DNA of 64,000 bases from Allohoeflea poritis (lineage in GTDB: Bacteria > Pseudomonadota > Alphaproteobacteria > Rhizobiales > Rhizobiaceae): contig NZ_JAPJZH010000001.1 in NCBI RefSeq assembly GCF_027889715.1, positions 310,001-374,000 on the forward strand. The letters are read 5' to 3'. The notes under the pieces were generated by a model. The model had not been told where the DNA came from, did not search any database, and worked only from the letters and a program-made list of their open reading frames with translations. Every line of letters starts with the position of its first letter. Positions within the stretch are counted from its first letter, which is position 1. A program made the translations under genes and the position numbers. This document shows, piece after piece, positions 8,576 to 16,758 of the stretch.

Positions 8576-9366
8576 TCGTCCTGCGCCCCGATCACCGGTT
8601 CCCAGTGACGGGCCTCTCCGGCGCCAACCCGGTTCAGCGTCATCTCCAGACGGAACAGGTCCGGCCGGTATAGCGCCGACAGGTGCTCGACGCCCCGACC
8701 ATCGGAATCGCGCACAACCCGGCGCAAGGCCAGGAGCGCCGATCCGACCGAAATGCCGAGCGCGTCAGCCACATCGGGCGTGGCAAGCGTTGCCGTTACG
8801 GATTGGTGTGCACCCTCGACCTTCACGCCGCTGCGTTCAAGCAGGCGAAAGAGCGGTTGCGTCGCCAGGTCCGCCTCATCGTAACTGCGCGCGATGTCTT
8901 CCGGGACATGGGTGGTCAGGTGGGAGAACGCCTGCCCGTCCGACAGGCGCACGCGAACGGCTGTCTGGACCTTGCCGTCCTCTGGCAGCCCCAGCGATCT
9001 GGCAACCGCGGAAGGTGCACGCTCGTATGAGAAAGACAAAAGCCGCGCGGTTGTTCGCTTGTCAAACTCGACCAACTGCGGGATCAGCGTGGCGAAGTTG
9101 GCGGCAATCTTGGAATCTGATCCGCTGCGTGGAACAACCACCGAGCCGGCACCGGTTCGTTTTTCGATCCAGCCGTCGGCGGCCAGTGCATCGAGCGCGC
9201 GCCGGATAGTGACGCGGCTCACGCCATAGCTGTCAGCGAGGCGGTTCTCGCCGGGCAGAAGCGAGCCCTCCGCGAACCGGTCATTGGCAATATCATCCCG
9301 CAACAACAGGTAAACGCGGCGGGCCTTGCCGCCTTCGGGTAGCGCCGTCTGCGTGTGAATGGTCAC
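8572..9366 (-). CDS. GntR family transcriptional regulator with UTRA domain (HutC/FarR type)
   Basis: The 264-residue protein has a winged helix at about residues 20-90: LLPGENRLADSYGVSRVTIR, then ALDALAADGWIEKRTGAGSV, the standard GntR recognition-helix pattern. A UTRA ligand-binding domain follows at about residues 105-255 with RVRLSDGQAFSHLTTHVP, matching the R-x-R-x-x-x-x-P-x-x-x-E/h-x-x-x-P core, and VEHLSALYRPDLFRLEM near the end. It is the first gene of the minus-strand hydratase/TRAP operon and faces the plus-strand hyu operon across 144 bases. It is therefore the obvious candidate to control both sides, released by a pathway substrate or intermediate. Confidence 0.9.
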   Translation of the reverse strand: MTIHTQTALPEGGKARRVYLLLRDDIANDRFAEGSLLPGENRLADSYGVSRVTIRRALDALAADGWIEKRTGAGSVVVPRSGSDSKIAANFATLIPQLVEFDKRTTARLLSFSYERAPSAVARSLGLPEDGKVQTAVRVRLSDGQAFSHLTTHVPEDIARSYDEADLATQPLFRLLERSGVKVEGAHQSVTATLATPDVADALGISVGSALLALRRVVRDSDGRGVEHLSALYRPDLFRLEMTLNRVGAGEARHWEPVIGAQDE

Positions 9367-9460
9367 AGCCCTGCGTCTCCTGTTTTATGCCCCAACATGA
9401 AATTGACACCAGTCGGCCCAAGCCGACCTGACATCTCTTCCTTTGTTATTTTGATCTTTC

Positions 9461-9483
9461 CATATCCCAAAACCTGTTATATG
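9461..9483. promoter_or_regulatory. Divergent promoter region with a possible regulator half-site pair
   Basis: The 144-base gap 9367-9510 separates the GntR gene and the tautomerase-fusion gene, which are transcribed away from each other, so both promoters must lie here. It is visibly AT-richer than its surroundings. CATAT (9461-9465) and ATATG (9479-9483) form an inverted repeat spaced by 13 bases just upstream of the plus-strand gene. This might be the GntR operator, but arms of five bases can arise by chance and the spacing is wide for a HutC-type site. Confidence 0.25.
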
Positions 9484-9510
9484 AAAAGCACAGATTTTAG
9501 GAGAATGAGA

Positions 9511-10071
9511 ATGCCGATCGTCGAGGCGCATATACTCGAGGGCTATGCGTCGGAGGAAAAATCCCGACTGACTGCGGCCCTGACAGACGCCGTACGGTTT
9601 GTCGTTCCCGCCCCCGATGAGGCGATCACCGTCATGCTCCATGAGTACCCGAAGGAGGCCTATGCCCGCGGTGGCGTGCATCGGGCGCCAGCGCCGGCAC
9701 TGCCGAAACCGGACCGTCTGGTTCTCGATTATCTGGCAGCGATGGAAGCGCGAGAACTTGAACGCGCCGAGGCCATGCTGGGCGACAGCTTTGTGATGGC
9801 ATTCCCCGGAACTGCGCCCATGACCGCACTCGCGCAGCTCGTTGACTGGTCGAAATCCCGGTACCGCTTTGTGAAGAAGAGCTACGAAGCAGTCGAAGCT
9901 TTTAACAGTGGCGGCGCCGCAATCGTCTATGCCCGCGGCACCCTTTCAGGTGAGTGGTTGGACGGGGCGGCCTTCGAGGGAATCCGGTTCATCGACAGGT
10001 TCGAAGTGGTCGGCGGCAAGATCGTCCGGCAAGACGTCTGGAACGATATTGCCGAGGTGCGCGCGCAATGA
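9511..10071 (+). CDS. Tautomerase (4-OT family) fused to a SnoaL/NTF2-like domain
   Basis: I take the start at 9511, where AGGAGAATGAG precedes ATG-CCG, because the 4-oxalocrotonate tautomerase family uses Pro2, freed by Met removal, as the catalytic base. Residues 1-60 (MPIVEAHILEGYASEEKSRL, then VPAPDEAITVMLHEYPKEAYARGG) match that family. Residues about 72-180 (LDYLAAMEARELERAEAMLG ... FIDRFEVVGGKIVRQDVWND) fit a SnoaL-like nuclear-transport-factor-2 fold. The total is 186 residues. It probably isomerises a double bond or enol in the pathway, with the second domain binding a related ligand or acting on it. It is the first gene of the plus-strand operon; its stop overlaps the HyuB start by 4 bp. 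The fusion is unusual. Confidence 0.85.
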   Translation: MPIVEAHILEGYASEEKSRLTAALTDAVRFVVPAPDEAITVMLHEYPKEAYARGGVHRAPAPALPKPDRLVLDYLAAMEARELERAEAMLGDSFVMAFPGTAPMTALAQLVDWSKSRYRFVKKSYEAVEAFNSGGAAIVYARGTLSGEWLDGAAFEGIRFIDRFEVVGGKIVRQDVWNDIAEVRAQ

Positions 10072-11762
10072 GTGAAGCGATCGACCCGATTACCCTCGCC
10101 GTCCTGGCGGGCCGAATGGAGCAAATCGCCGATGAAATGGATGCGACCCTGTTTCGCGCCGCATTCAACCCGATTATCGCCGAGGCGCATGACGCCTCGC
10201 ACGGGCTCTACCACTCCGCAACAGGCGACACGCTGGTTCAGGGCAAGTCTGGCCTTCCGATTTTTGTTGGCGTGATGTCATTTGCCGTCAAGGCGGTGAT
10301 CGACAAGGCGGCCGAAGCTGGCGACCTTGCCGACGGCGATATCTACATCTTCAATGACGCGCATCTTGGAGGGACGCATCTGTCCGACATGCGGCTGGTG
10401 CGACCGTATTTTCGCGACGGCGAGCTGTTCTGTTACCTCGCGAGCGTCGGCCACTGGCACGATGTCGGCGGCGCGGTGCCCGGCAACTACAATCCTTCAG
10501 CGACGGAAGCCTTTCAGGAGGCGTTCGTCTTGCCGCCCGTCAAACTGGCGCGCGGGGGCGTGGTCCAGCAGGACATCATCGACATCCTGATGCGCAACAC
10601 CCGCCTGCCCCAATCGGCCATGGGCGATCTGAACGGCCAGCTCGGAGCTCTCGATCTGGGCGTCAAACGCCTCGATGAACTGCTTGACGAATATGGTTCT
10701 GGCACGGTCCGGGCCGCCCTGGATGCTCTCGGCGACCGGGCCGAAACGCTGATGCGGGCCGAGCTCGCCGGATTGCCCAATGGCCGCTGGGAGGCCGAGG
10801 ACTATCTCGACAATGACGGGATTACCGACACGGCCCTGCCCATTCGGGTCGCGCTGGAAATCGACGGCGACCGGATGGTCCTGGACTTCGAGGGAACCGC
10901 ACCGGTCACCGCCGGCCCTGTGAACATTGCGCTGCCGACCGCTGTCGCAACGGCCTATGTCGCGATCAAGCATATCTTTCCGGATCTTCCCGCCAATGCC
11001 GGCGTCATGCGGCCGATCGACGTTCGCGTTCCGGACGGCTCGCTCCTGTCGGCAGAGTTCCCGGCCCCCGTTGGCGGTTACACAGAGACGATTTTGCGGA
11101 TGATCGACGTGATCTTCTCCGCTGCGGCGCAAGCGGCCCCGGACCGGGCCGTCGCCAACGCCTATGGGACCATCAATGCCTTGTCCATCGCGGGCAAACG
11201 CTCCAACGGCCAGCCCTGGGTGATGTTCAGCTTCTACGGTGGCGGCCATGGCGGCAGCATCGAAACCGACGGTTTGAACCATGGCAATGCTCCGATCTCG
11301 ACGGCGACGATCCCGCCAATGGAAATTCTCGAGGCGGCCTATCCGGTGATGTTCCGTCAATGGGCACTCCGGCAGGATAGCGCCGGAGCGGGCCGGCATC
11401 GCGGCGGACTGGGCGCTGTCTATGAGATTGAATTGCTCGAAGAAAAGGCCGAGGCATTCTTGTTTGGAGAGCGTGGGCGGTTTCCCCCGCAAGGAGTCGC
11501 CGGTGGCGAGAGCGCCGCGATGAATGAATTCCGCTACGAGCAGACCGATGGCTGGCAGCAGCCGCCGCTTGCATCGAAGATGCTTGGCATCAAGCTGGTT
11601 CGTGGCCAGGCCGTCCGTCTGGAGACGCCGGGTGGCGGTGGTTATGGCCACATGGCTGACCGTTCGCCGAAGGCGATCGCGCGGGATGTGGCGCTCGGCT
11701 ATCTGTCTCCAGAAGCCGCGACACAGACCTACGGCCCCGCCTGGAAAGAGGCGGCACAATGA
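10068..11762 (+). CDS. hyuB: Hydantoinase B/oxoprolinase family protein (HyuB)
   Basis: The 564-residue protein starts MSEAIDPITLAVLAGRMEQI, the characteristic opening of the HyuB family, with the internal signature IYIFNDAHLGGTHLSDMRLV and HWHDVGGAVPGNY (metal-ligand candidates Asp, His). The C-terminal part contains GGGHGGS and TPGGGGYGHM, typical of the family end. It pairs with HyuA to form an ATP-dependent ring-opening amidohydrolase: known members act on hydantoins (N-methylhydantoin), 5-oxoproline, caprolactam, or carboxylate acetone and acetophenone. Its start is the ATGA overlap at 10068 and its stop overlaps the HyuA start by 4 bp. Confidence 0.93.
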   Translation: MSEAIDPITLAVLAGRMEQIADEMDATLFRAAFNPIIAEAHDASHGLYHSATGDTLVQGKSGLPIFVGVMSFAVKAVIDKAAEAGDLADGDIYIFNDAHLGGTHLSDMRLVRPYFRDGELFCYLASVGHWHDVGGAVPGNYNPSATEAFQEAFVLPPVKLARGGVVQQDIIDILMRNTRLPQSAMGDLNGQLGALDLGVKRLDELLDEYGSGTVRAALDALGDRAETLMRAELAGLPNGRWEAEDYLDNDGITDTALPIRVALEIDGDRMVLDFEGTAPVTAGPVNIALPTAVATAYVAIKHIFPDLPANAGVMRPIDVRVPDGSLLSAEFPAPVGGYTETILRMIDVIFSAAAQAAPDRAVANAYGTINALSIAGKRSNGQPWVMFSFYGGGHGGSIETDGLNHGNAPISTATIPPMEILEAAYPVMFRQWALRQDSAGAGRHRGGLGAVYEIELLEEKAEAFLFGERGRFPPQGVAGGESAAMNEFRYEQTDGWQQPPLASKMLGIKLVRGQAVRLETPGGGGYGHMADRSPKAIARDVALGYLSPEAATQTYGPAWKEAAQ

Positions 11763-13816
11763 CGAAGATGATCGGCGTCGATGTCGGCGGGACGTTTACG
11801 GATGTTTTCGTGCTCGACGAAGCCGCGGGCACCGCGGAGGTGGCCAAGGTGCCCACCACGCGTCCGGATCAGTCCGGCGGATTTCTCGCCGGGATCTCGC
11901 GCCAGGTGGAGACGCTTTCAACGGTCGGCACCGTCATTCACGGCACAACGGCCGGCACCAACGCGCTCCTGGAGCGCAAGGGCGCCAAAATCGGGATCAT
12001 CACAACACAAGGCCTGCGCGATGTGCTGGAAATGCGCCGTCGCGACCGGCCGCGCACGTGGGGACTGCGTGGGGATTTCCATCCTGTCGTCTCGCGCGAT
12101 CTGCGGCTCGAAGTGCCCGAACGCACATTGGCGGACGGCTCGATCCGCACGCCGGTCGATCTGGATGCGGTGCGCGCCGCGACCACGCAGCTTCTGGACA
12201 AAGGCTGTCTGGCCGTCGCGATCCTCTTTGCAAACGCCTATACCAATCCGGAAAACGAGGAGAAGGCCGTTGCTCTCGTGCGCGAGCTCTGGCCCAATCC
12301 GCATGTCAGCGGATCGGCGGAGATCCTGCCCGAGATCCGCGAGTTCGAACGGTTCTCCACCACGGCGCTCAACGCCTATCTCCAGCCGGAACTGTCCGGC
12401 TACATCAAGCGGCTCGACGAGGCACTGAAGGATGCGGGCTTTGGCGGCGAGTTCATGATCGTTCAGTCGAACGGCGGCGTCATGGGAACTGACACCGCAT
12501 GCCGTCTGCCGGTGCGCACTGCACTGTCGGGACCGGCGGCGGGTGTTATCGCGGCCGGGCGCATCGCACAAACAGCGGGCTTCGACAATGTGATCACCGG
12601 AGATATGGGCGGCACCAGTTTCGATGTCGCATTGATCGCCGATGGGGAGTCCATGTTGGCGCCACAGACCTCGATCGATTTCGGCATGGTTGTGCGCACA
12701 CCAATGATCGAGATCACGACGATTGGTGCGGGCGGCGGATCGATCGCCTGGGTGGACAAGGGTGGCCTTTTGAACATTGGTCCGGAAAGCGCGGGCTCAA
12801 CGCCGGGGCCTGTCGCCTATGGGCAAGGGAACACCCGGCCGACGGTCACCGACGCCAATGTCGTGCTCGGTCGGATTGACCCTGACAGCCCGATCGGCGG
12901 CACGCTTGATCGGCTCGACGTGGAGGCGGCTGCCAAGGCGATCGACGTCCATGTGGGCGAAAAACTGGGCCTGACGACAACCGAGGCAGCAGAAGCCATT
13001 CTGCGGGTCGCCAATTCGCGCATGGCCGGGGCCATCCGGCTGGTAAGCATCGAGCGCGGCTTCGACCCCAAGCGGTTCGCATTCATGCCGTTCGGTGGTG
13101 GTGGCGCGCTGCACACCGGCGCGATGCTAAAGGAGGTGGGCATCGGTCGTGCGATCGTGCCGAGATATCCGGGCGTGACCAGCGCGATGGGGTGTGTGAT
13201 CGCCGACATGCGGCAGGATTTCGTGCAGACCATCAACGCGATGACCGGAGCACTCGACGTCGCAAGCCTGCGCGAGGTCATGCAGCATCATGTCGACGAC
13301 GGGCTTGCCATGCTGGATGCGGCGCAGTCCCGCTTCGACGCCAGGGACACGGTGTTCGAGCTCGACATGGCCTATGTCGGCCAGACTCACACCGTGGCTG
13401 TGCCCTTCCCCGTGGCGGTTAAAGACGGCCGCGTTCAAGAAACCACGATATCGGAGATCGAGGCTGCCTTCGACGCCGCCTATGAGACGACCTACGGACG
13501 TCTGCTCAAAAATGGTACGCGACGTGTAATGAACTTGCGAACGGCTGTCATCGGCCGACGGCCGAAATTCGACCTGACCGCTCTGGCCCCTCAGGGCGGA
13601 AGTGTCGATGAGGCGCGACTGGGCACGCGCAGGGTCCACTTCGGAAATACCTGGCACGAAACGATAATCTATGACCGCCTCGCCCTGCCCGTCGGTGCGG
13701 AAATCCCCGGACCGGCCATATTGGTCCAGCCGGACACCACCGTTCTGATCGATCCCGGCCTGACAGGACGGGTCGATCGCTACGGTAACACGATTGTCGA
13801 GCCGGACGAGGACTGA
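11759..13816 (+). CDS. hyuA: Hydantoinase A/oxoprolinase family protein (HyuA)
   Basis: The 685-residue ATPase-like subunit has IGVDVGGTFTDVFV at residues 5-18, the phosphate-1 motif of the ASKHA fold, HGTTAGTNALLERKGA near residue 60, and a second motif GDMGGTSFDVALI near residue 280. GAGGGSIAWVDKGG and GPESAGSTPGPVAYG follow in the expected order. With HyuB it should couple ATP hydrolysis to opening of a cyclic amide or imide, or to a carboxylation. In the classical creatinine route an ATP-dependent N-methylhydantoinase of this type is followed by an isochorismatase-fold amidohydrolase, and an isochorismatase-fold gene follows directly here. Confidence 0.93.
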   Translation: MTKMIGVDVGGTFTDVFVLDEAAGTAEVAKVPTTRPDQSGGFLAGISRQVETLSTVGTVIHGTTAGTNALLERKGAKIGIITTQGLRDVLEMRRRDRPRTWGLRGDFHPVVSRDLRLEVPERTLADGSIRTPVDLDAVRAATTQLLDKGCLAVAILFANAYTNPENEEKAVALVRELWPNPHVSGSAEILPEIREFERFSTTALNAYLQPELSGYIKRLDEALKDAGFGGEFMIVQSNGGVMGTDTACRLPVRTALSGPAAGVIAAGRIAQTAGFDNVITGDMGGTSFDVALIADGESMLAPQTSIDFGMVVRTPMIEITTIGAGGGSIAWVDKGGLLNIGPESAGSTPGPVAYGQGNTRPTVTDANVVLGRIDPDSPIGGTLDRLDVEAAAKAIDVHVGEKLGLTTTEAAEAILRVANSRMAGAIRLVSIERGFDPKRFAFMPFGGGGALHTGAMLKEVGIGRAIVPRYPGVTSAMGCVIADMRQDFVQTINAMTGALDVASLREVMQHHVDDGLAMLDAAQSRFDARDTVFELDMAYVGQTHTVAVPFPVAVKDGRVQETTISEIEAAFDAAYETTYGRLLKNGTRRVMNLRTAVIGRRPKFDLTALAPQGGSVDEARLGTRRVHFGNTWHETIIYDRLALPVGAEIPGPAILVQPDTTVLIDPGLTGRVDRYGNTIVEPDED

Positions 13817-13817
13817 G

Positions 13818-14423
13818 ATGACCCAGACGATTGACCCGCGGCGCACCGCGCTGCTGACCATCGATCTCCAGAATGATTTTCTGCACCCTGAAGGTGCCTA
13901 TGGACGGGCGGGCCACACCTCCGAAGCGATCTCTGCGCTCCCGGAGCGGATCCGGCCATTGGTGGACGCGCTACGCGCAAAGGGCGGCACCTATATCAGT
14001 GCCCAATTCACGCTCGTTCCCGGACCGGGCGACGAACCGCTGATCGCGCCGCATCTGAAAAAGCTGCGGCCTTTCCTTGGCAAGGGCGATTTCGCGCCGG
14101 GCGCCTTCGGACATGCGCTCGTCGAAGAACTGGCCCCAGCCGATTACACGGTCGAGAAGGTGGCCTATTCCGCTTTCTACCAGACGCGACTGGAGTACAT
14201 TCTGCGTGCGATTGGCATCGACACGCTGATCGTAGGCGGTATTGTCACAAATGGCGGCGTCGCCAGTACGGTGCGCGACGCGCATCTTCGCGACATCCAC
14301 ACCGTGCTCCTGTCGGACGGATGCGCTGCGTTCAAATCACAAGTGCACGAAGCAACGCTGGTGTCGCTCGGTTCGATCACGTCAATCCGGTCAAGCGCTG
14401 ACATGTTGGAAGAATTGACATGA
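13818..14423 (+). CDS. Isochorismatase-fold hydrolase without the usual catalytic cysteine
   Basis: The 201-residue protein opens MTQTIDPRRTALLTIDLQND with catalytic Asp16, and Lys114 lies in TVEKVAYSAFYQTRLE, two members of the D-K-C triad of N-carbamoylsarcosine amidohydrolase-like enzymes. The third motif reads GIVTNGGVASTVRDA (residues 141-155): glycine 147 occupies the cysteine position of the usual GVxTNxCVxxTxRDA. True isochorismatases such as PhzD and EntB also lack that cysteine, so the reaction here may be hydrolysis of a vinyl ether or another non-covalent mechanism rather than a normal amidase step. The gene begins two bases after the HyuA stop with GAG as part of its ribosome binding site, and overlaps the next gene by 4 bp. 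Confidence 0.88.
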   Translation: MTQTIDPRRTALLTIDLQNDFLHPEGAYGRAGHTSEAISALPERIRPLVDALRAKGGTYISAQFTLVPGPGDEPLIAPHLKKLRPFLGKGDFAPGAFGHALVEELAPADYTVEKVAYSAFYQTRLEYILRAIGIDTLIVGGIVTNGGVASTVRDAHLRDIHTVLLSDGCAAFKSQVHEATLVSLGSITSIRSSADMLEELT

Positions 14424-15280
14424 GTCTGATGTCACGGCTGCGAGAGCCGAACATTCTGATCGCCCCCGGCGTCTACGATGGTTTAACCGCGGCGCTTGCT
14501 GCGGAGGCCGGTTTCGAAGCGCTCTATCTCTCTGGTGCTGCGGTTGCTTACACCCGCCTCGGGCGCCCGGATATCGGGCTGACGTCAGTCAGCGAGGTGG
14601 CCGAAACGATGGCGTTGATCCGCGACCGGGTGGATCTGCCGGTGATCATCGACGCCGACACCGGATTTGGAAATGCGCTGAATGCACAGCGTACGATGCG
14701 TCAGTTCGAGCGTGCCGGAGCGAACGCGCTGCAGCTTGAGGACCAGACCTTCCCGAAGCGATGCGGGCATCTTTCCGATAAGTCGCTTATCCCCGCAGGT
14801 GAAATGGCCGGCAAGATCGCGGCCATGGCCGATGCGCGCCAATCCGATGAAACACTGATCATCGCCCGGACCGACGCAATCGCCGTCGAGGGCATCGAGG
14901 CGGCGATGGACCGTGCCGAGGCCTATGTCGCTGCCGGTGCCGACATTCTGTTCGTCGAGGCCCCGCGGTCCGGCGACGAGTTGCGCCGGGTTGTCGACCG
15001 GTTTGGCGAGCGCGTGCCGTTGTTGGCCAATATGGTCGAAGGCGGCGCAACCCCCTTGCAAAGCGCTACGGACCTGGAGGCTCTGGGCTACGACATCGTC
15101 ATCTTTCCCGGCGGGATCGTCCGGGCGCTGGCCCGGACCGCGGTCGATTACTACGCCAGTTTGCACACCCACGGGACGAACCGGCCTTTTGCTGATCGGA
15201 TGTTCGACTTCGGCGGGTTGAACGACCGGATCGGAACGGACGAGATGCTCAAATCGGGCAAGCGCTACGAGTCCGGTTGA
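14420..15280 (+). CDS. Isocitrate lyase/methylisocitrate lyase family C-C lyase
   Basis: The 286-residue TIM-barrel protein has PVIIDADTGFGNALN with Asp78 and Asp80 as Mg2+ ligands, ALQLEDQTFPKRCGH with Glu107 and the catalytic-loop cysteine Cys115 of the KRCGH motif (residues 113-117), and YLSGAAVAYTRLGRPDIG. The KRCGH motif marks retro-aldol lyases such as 2-methylisocitrate lyase and 2,3-dimethylmalate lyase rather than PEP mutases. Placed with a LeuCD-type hydratase, it most likely cleaves a substituted malate to pyruvate or glyoxylate plus a carboxylate. It overlaps the preceding gene by 4 bp and lies three bases before the flavoprotein gene. Confidence 0.9.
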   Translation: MSLMSRLREPNILIAPGVYDGLTAALAAEAGFEALYLSGAAVAYTRLGRPDIGLTSVSEVAETMALIRDRVDLPVIIDADTGFGNALNAQRTMRQFERAGANALQLEDQTFPKRCGHLSDKSLIPAGEMAGKIAAMADARQSDETLIIARTDAIAVEGIEAAMDRAEAYVAAGADILFVEAPRSGDELRRVVDRFGERVPLLANMVEGGATPLQSATDLEALGYDIVIFPGGIVRALARTAVDYYASLHTHGTNRPFADRMFDFGGLNDRIGTDEMLKSGKRYESG

Positions 15281-15283
15281 CGC

Positions 15284-16675
15284 ATGCGTGTACGCCCGAC
15301 ACCAGAGGCCCCTTTTGACCTGGAAGTACCCGTTCTGATTATCGGTGCAGGAGCCAGCGGAATGGTGGCGGCGCTGGCGGCCGCCGATTCCGGCTGCGAA
15401 GTCCTGGTCATCGAAGCCGATCCCATGCCTTCAGGCTCCACCGCACTTTCCGCGGGTCTGATCCCCGCCGCTGGCACACGCTTCCAGCGCGACGCCGGCA
15501 TCGACGACGATGCTGAACTCTTTGCCGCCGATATTCAGGCCAAGGCCAAGGGCGAAAACGCGCAGGCCTTGGTTGACCTGCTCGCCCGGAACGCCGGGCC
15601 TGCGATCGAGTGGCTGGCCGACCGTTTCGACCTGCCATTTTCGGTCGTGACGGATTTCGACTATCCCGGCCACTCCCGGCGCCGGATGCACGGTCTGCCG
15701 AGCCGTTCCGGACGCGAACTCGTCGACCGCCTGCGGGCCAGTTGCGAGTCCCGGGGCATCGACATCATCTGCAATCGGCGGGCGGTAACATTGTTTCGGG
15801 ATGAAGACCGTATCACCGGTGTCGAAGTGGAGAGCCCCGACGGAACGGAGAGCATCGGATGTGAGGCCCTCATTCTCGCCTGCAATGGTTTTGGCGGCAA
15901 TCGCGACATGGTGGCCCGCTTCCTGCCCGAAATCGAAGGTGCCCTCTGGTTCGGTCACGACGGAAACAAGGGCGACGCGGTTATCTGGGGCGAGGCGCTG
16001 GGTGCCGACTGCCATCATCTTGGCGCCTACCAGGGGCACGGCAACGTCGCCACGCCGCATGGCATCTTGATCACCTGGGCCGTCATCACCGAGGGCGGAA
16101 TTCAGGTCAACGTCAATGGTCGCCGGTTCTGGGACGAAAGCCAGGGCTATTCAGAGGCGGCACGGGCGGTTCTCGCACAGCCGGACGGCGTGGCCTGGAC
16201 GATCTTCGATGCCCGCATCGCGGCCGTCGCGCGACAGTTTCAGGATTTCAAGGACGCGGAGGCAGCCGGCGCGATCCGCACATCGGACACGTTGGATGAA
16301 CTATCGGCGATCTGCGGGCTGCCCGAAGGTGCTCTGACGCTGACGCTGGGTGCGATCCCGCACGCCGGAGCCGACAATTTTGGCCGCGTGTTTGGTCGCC
16401 CGCCGCTCGAACCGCGCTATTGTGCGGTGAAGGTCACCGGCGCGCTTTTTCACACCCAGGGCGGTCTGAGCATCGCTTCCGACGCACGTGTGGTCGGCAA
16501 GTCAGGTGACGTGTTTCCCAACCTCTTCGCCTCCGGAGGCGCAGCGGTGGGTGTCTCCGGAAGCGGTGACAGCGGATATCTTTCCGGCAACGGACTGCTC
16601 GCCGCGGTGGTCCTGGGGCTGATTGCGGGACGGAGCGCCGCGCAACAGACAACGAAAGAGCAAGCGGGCACCTGA
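15284..16675 (+). CDS. FAD-dependent oxidoreductase (fumarate reductase/3-ketosteroid dehydrogenase-like)
   Basis: The 463-residue flavoprotein has the dinucleotide-binding motif IIGAGASGMVAALAAADSG (about residues 19-37) with the acidic end VIEAD, then GSTALSAGLIPAAGT as in fumarate-reductase/KstD-type enzymes. RRRMHGLPSRSGRELVDRL and the closing GDSGYLSGNGLLAAVVLGL match the FAD-binding and C-terminal helices of that superfamily. No signal peptide or haem-binding site is present, so it is cytoplasmic. It probably reduces or introduces a C=C bond next to a carboxylate or carbonyl in this pathway. It is the last gene of the plus-strand operon, three bases after the lyase gene. Confidence 0.88.
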   Translation: MRVRPTPEAPFDLEVPVLIIGAGASGMVAALAAADSGCEVLVIEADPMPSGSTALSAGLIPAAGTRFQRDAGIDDDAELFAADIQAKAKGENAQALVDLLARNAGPAIEWLADRFDLPFSVVTDFDYPGHSRRRMHGLPSRSGRELVDRLRASCESRGIDIICNRRAVTLFRDEDRITGVEVESPDGTESIGCEALILACNGFGGNRDMVARFLPEIEGALWFGHDGNKGDAVIWGEALGADCHHLGAYQGHGNVATPHGILITWAVITEGGIQVNVNGRRFWDESQGYSEAARAVLAQPDGVAWTIFDARIAAVARQFQDFKDAEAAGAIRTSDTLDELSAICGLPEGALTLTLGAIPHAGADNFGRVFGRPPLEPRYCAVKVTGALFHTQGGLSIASDARVVGKSGDVFPNLFASGGAAVGVSGSGDSGYLSGNGLLAAVVLGLIAGRSAAQQTTKEQAGT

Positions 16676-16758
16676 AGAAACCACGGGCGTGCCGCCAACC
16701 GTCAATTGCGAATACGCATTGAGACGATAGACGTCGATGTTCGGATGCGCCGGCATCT

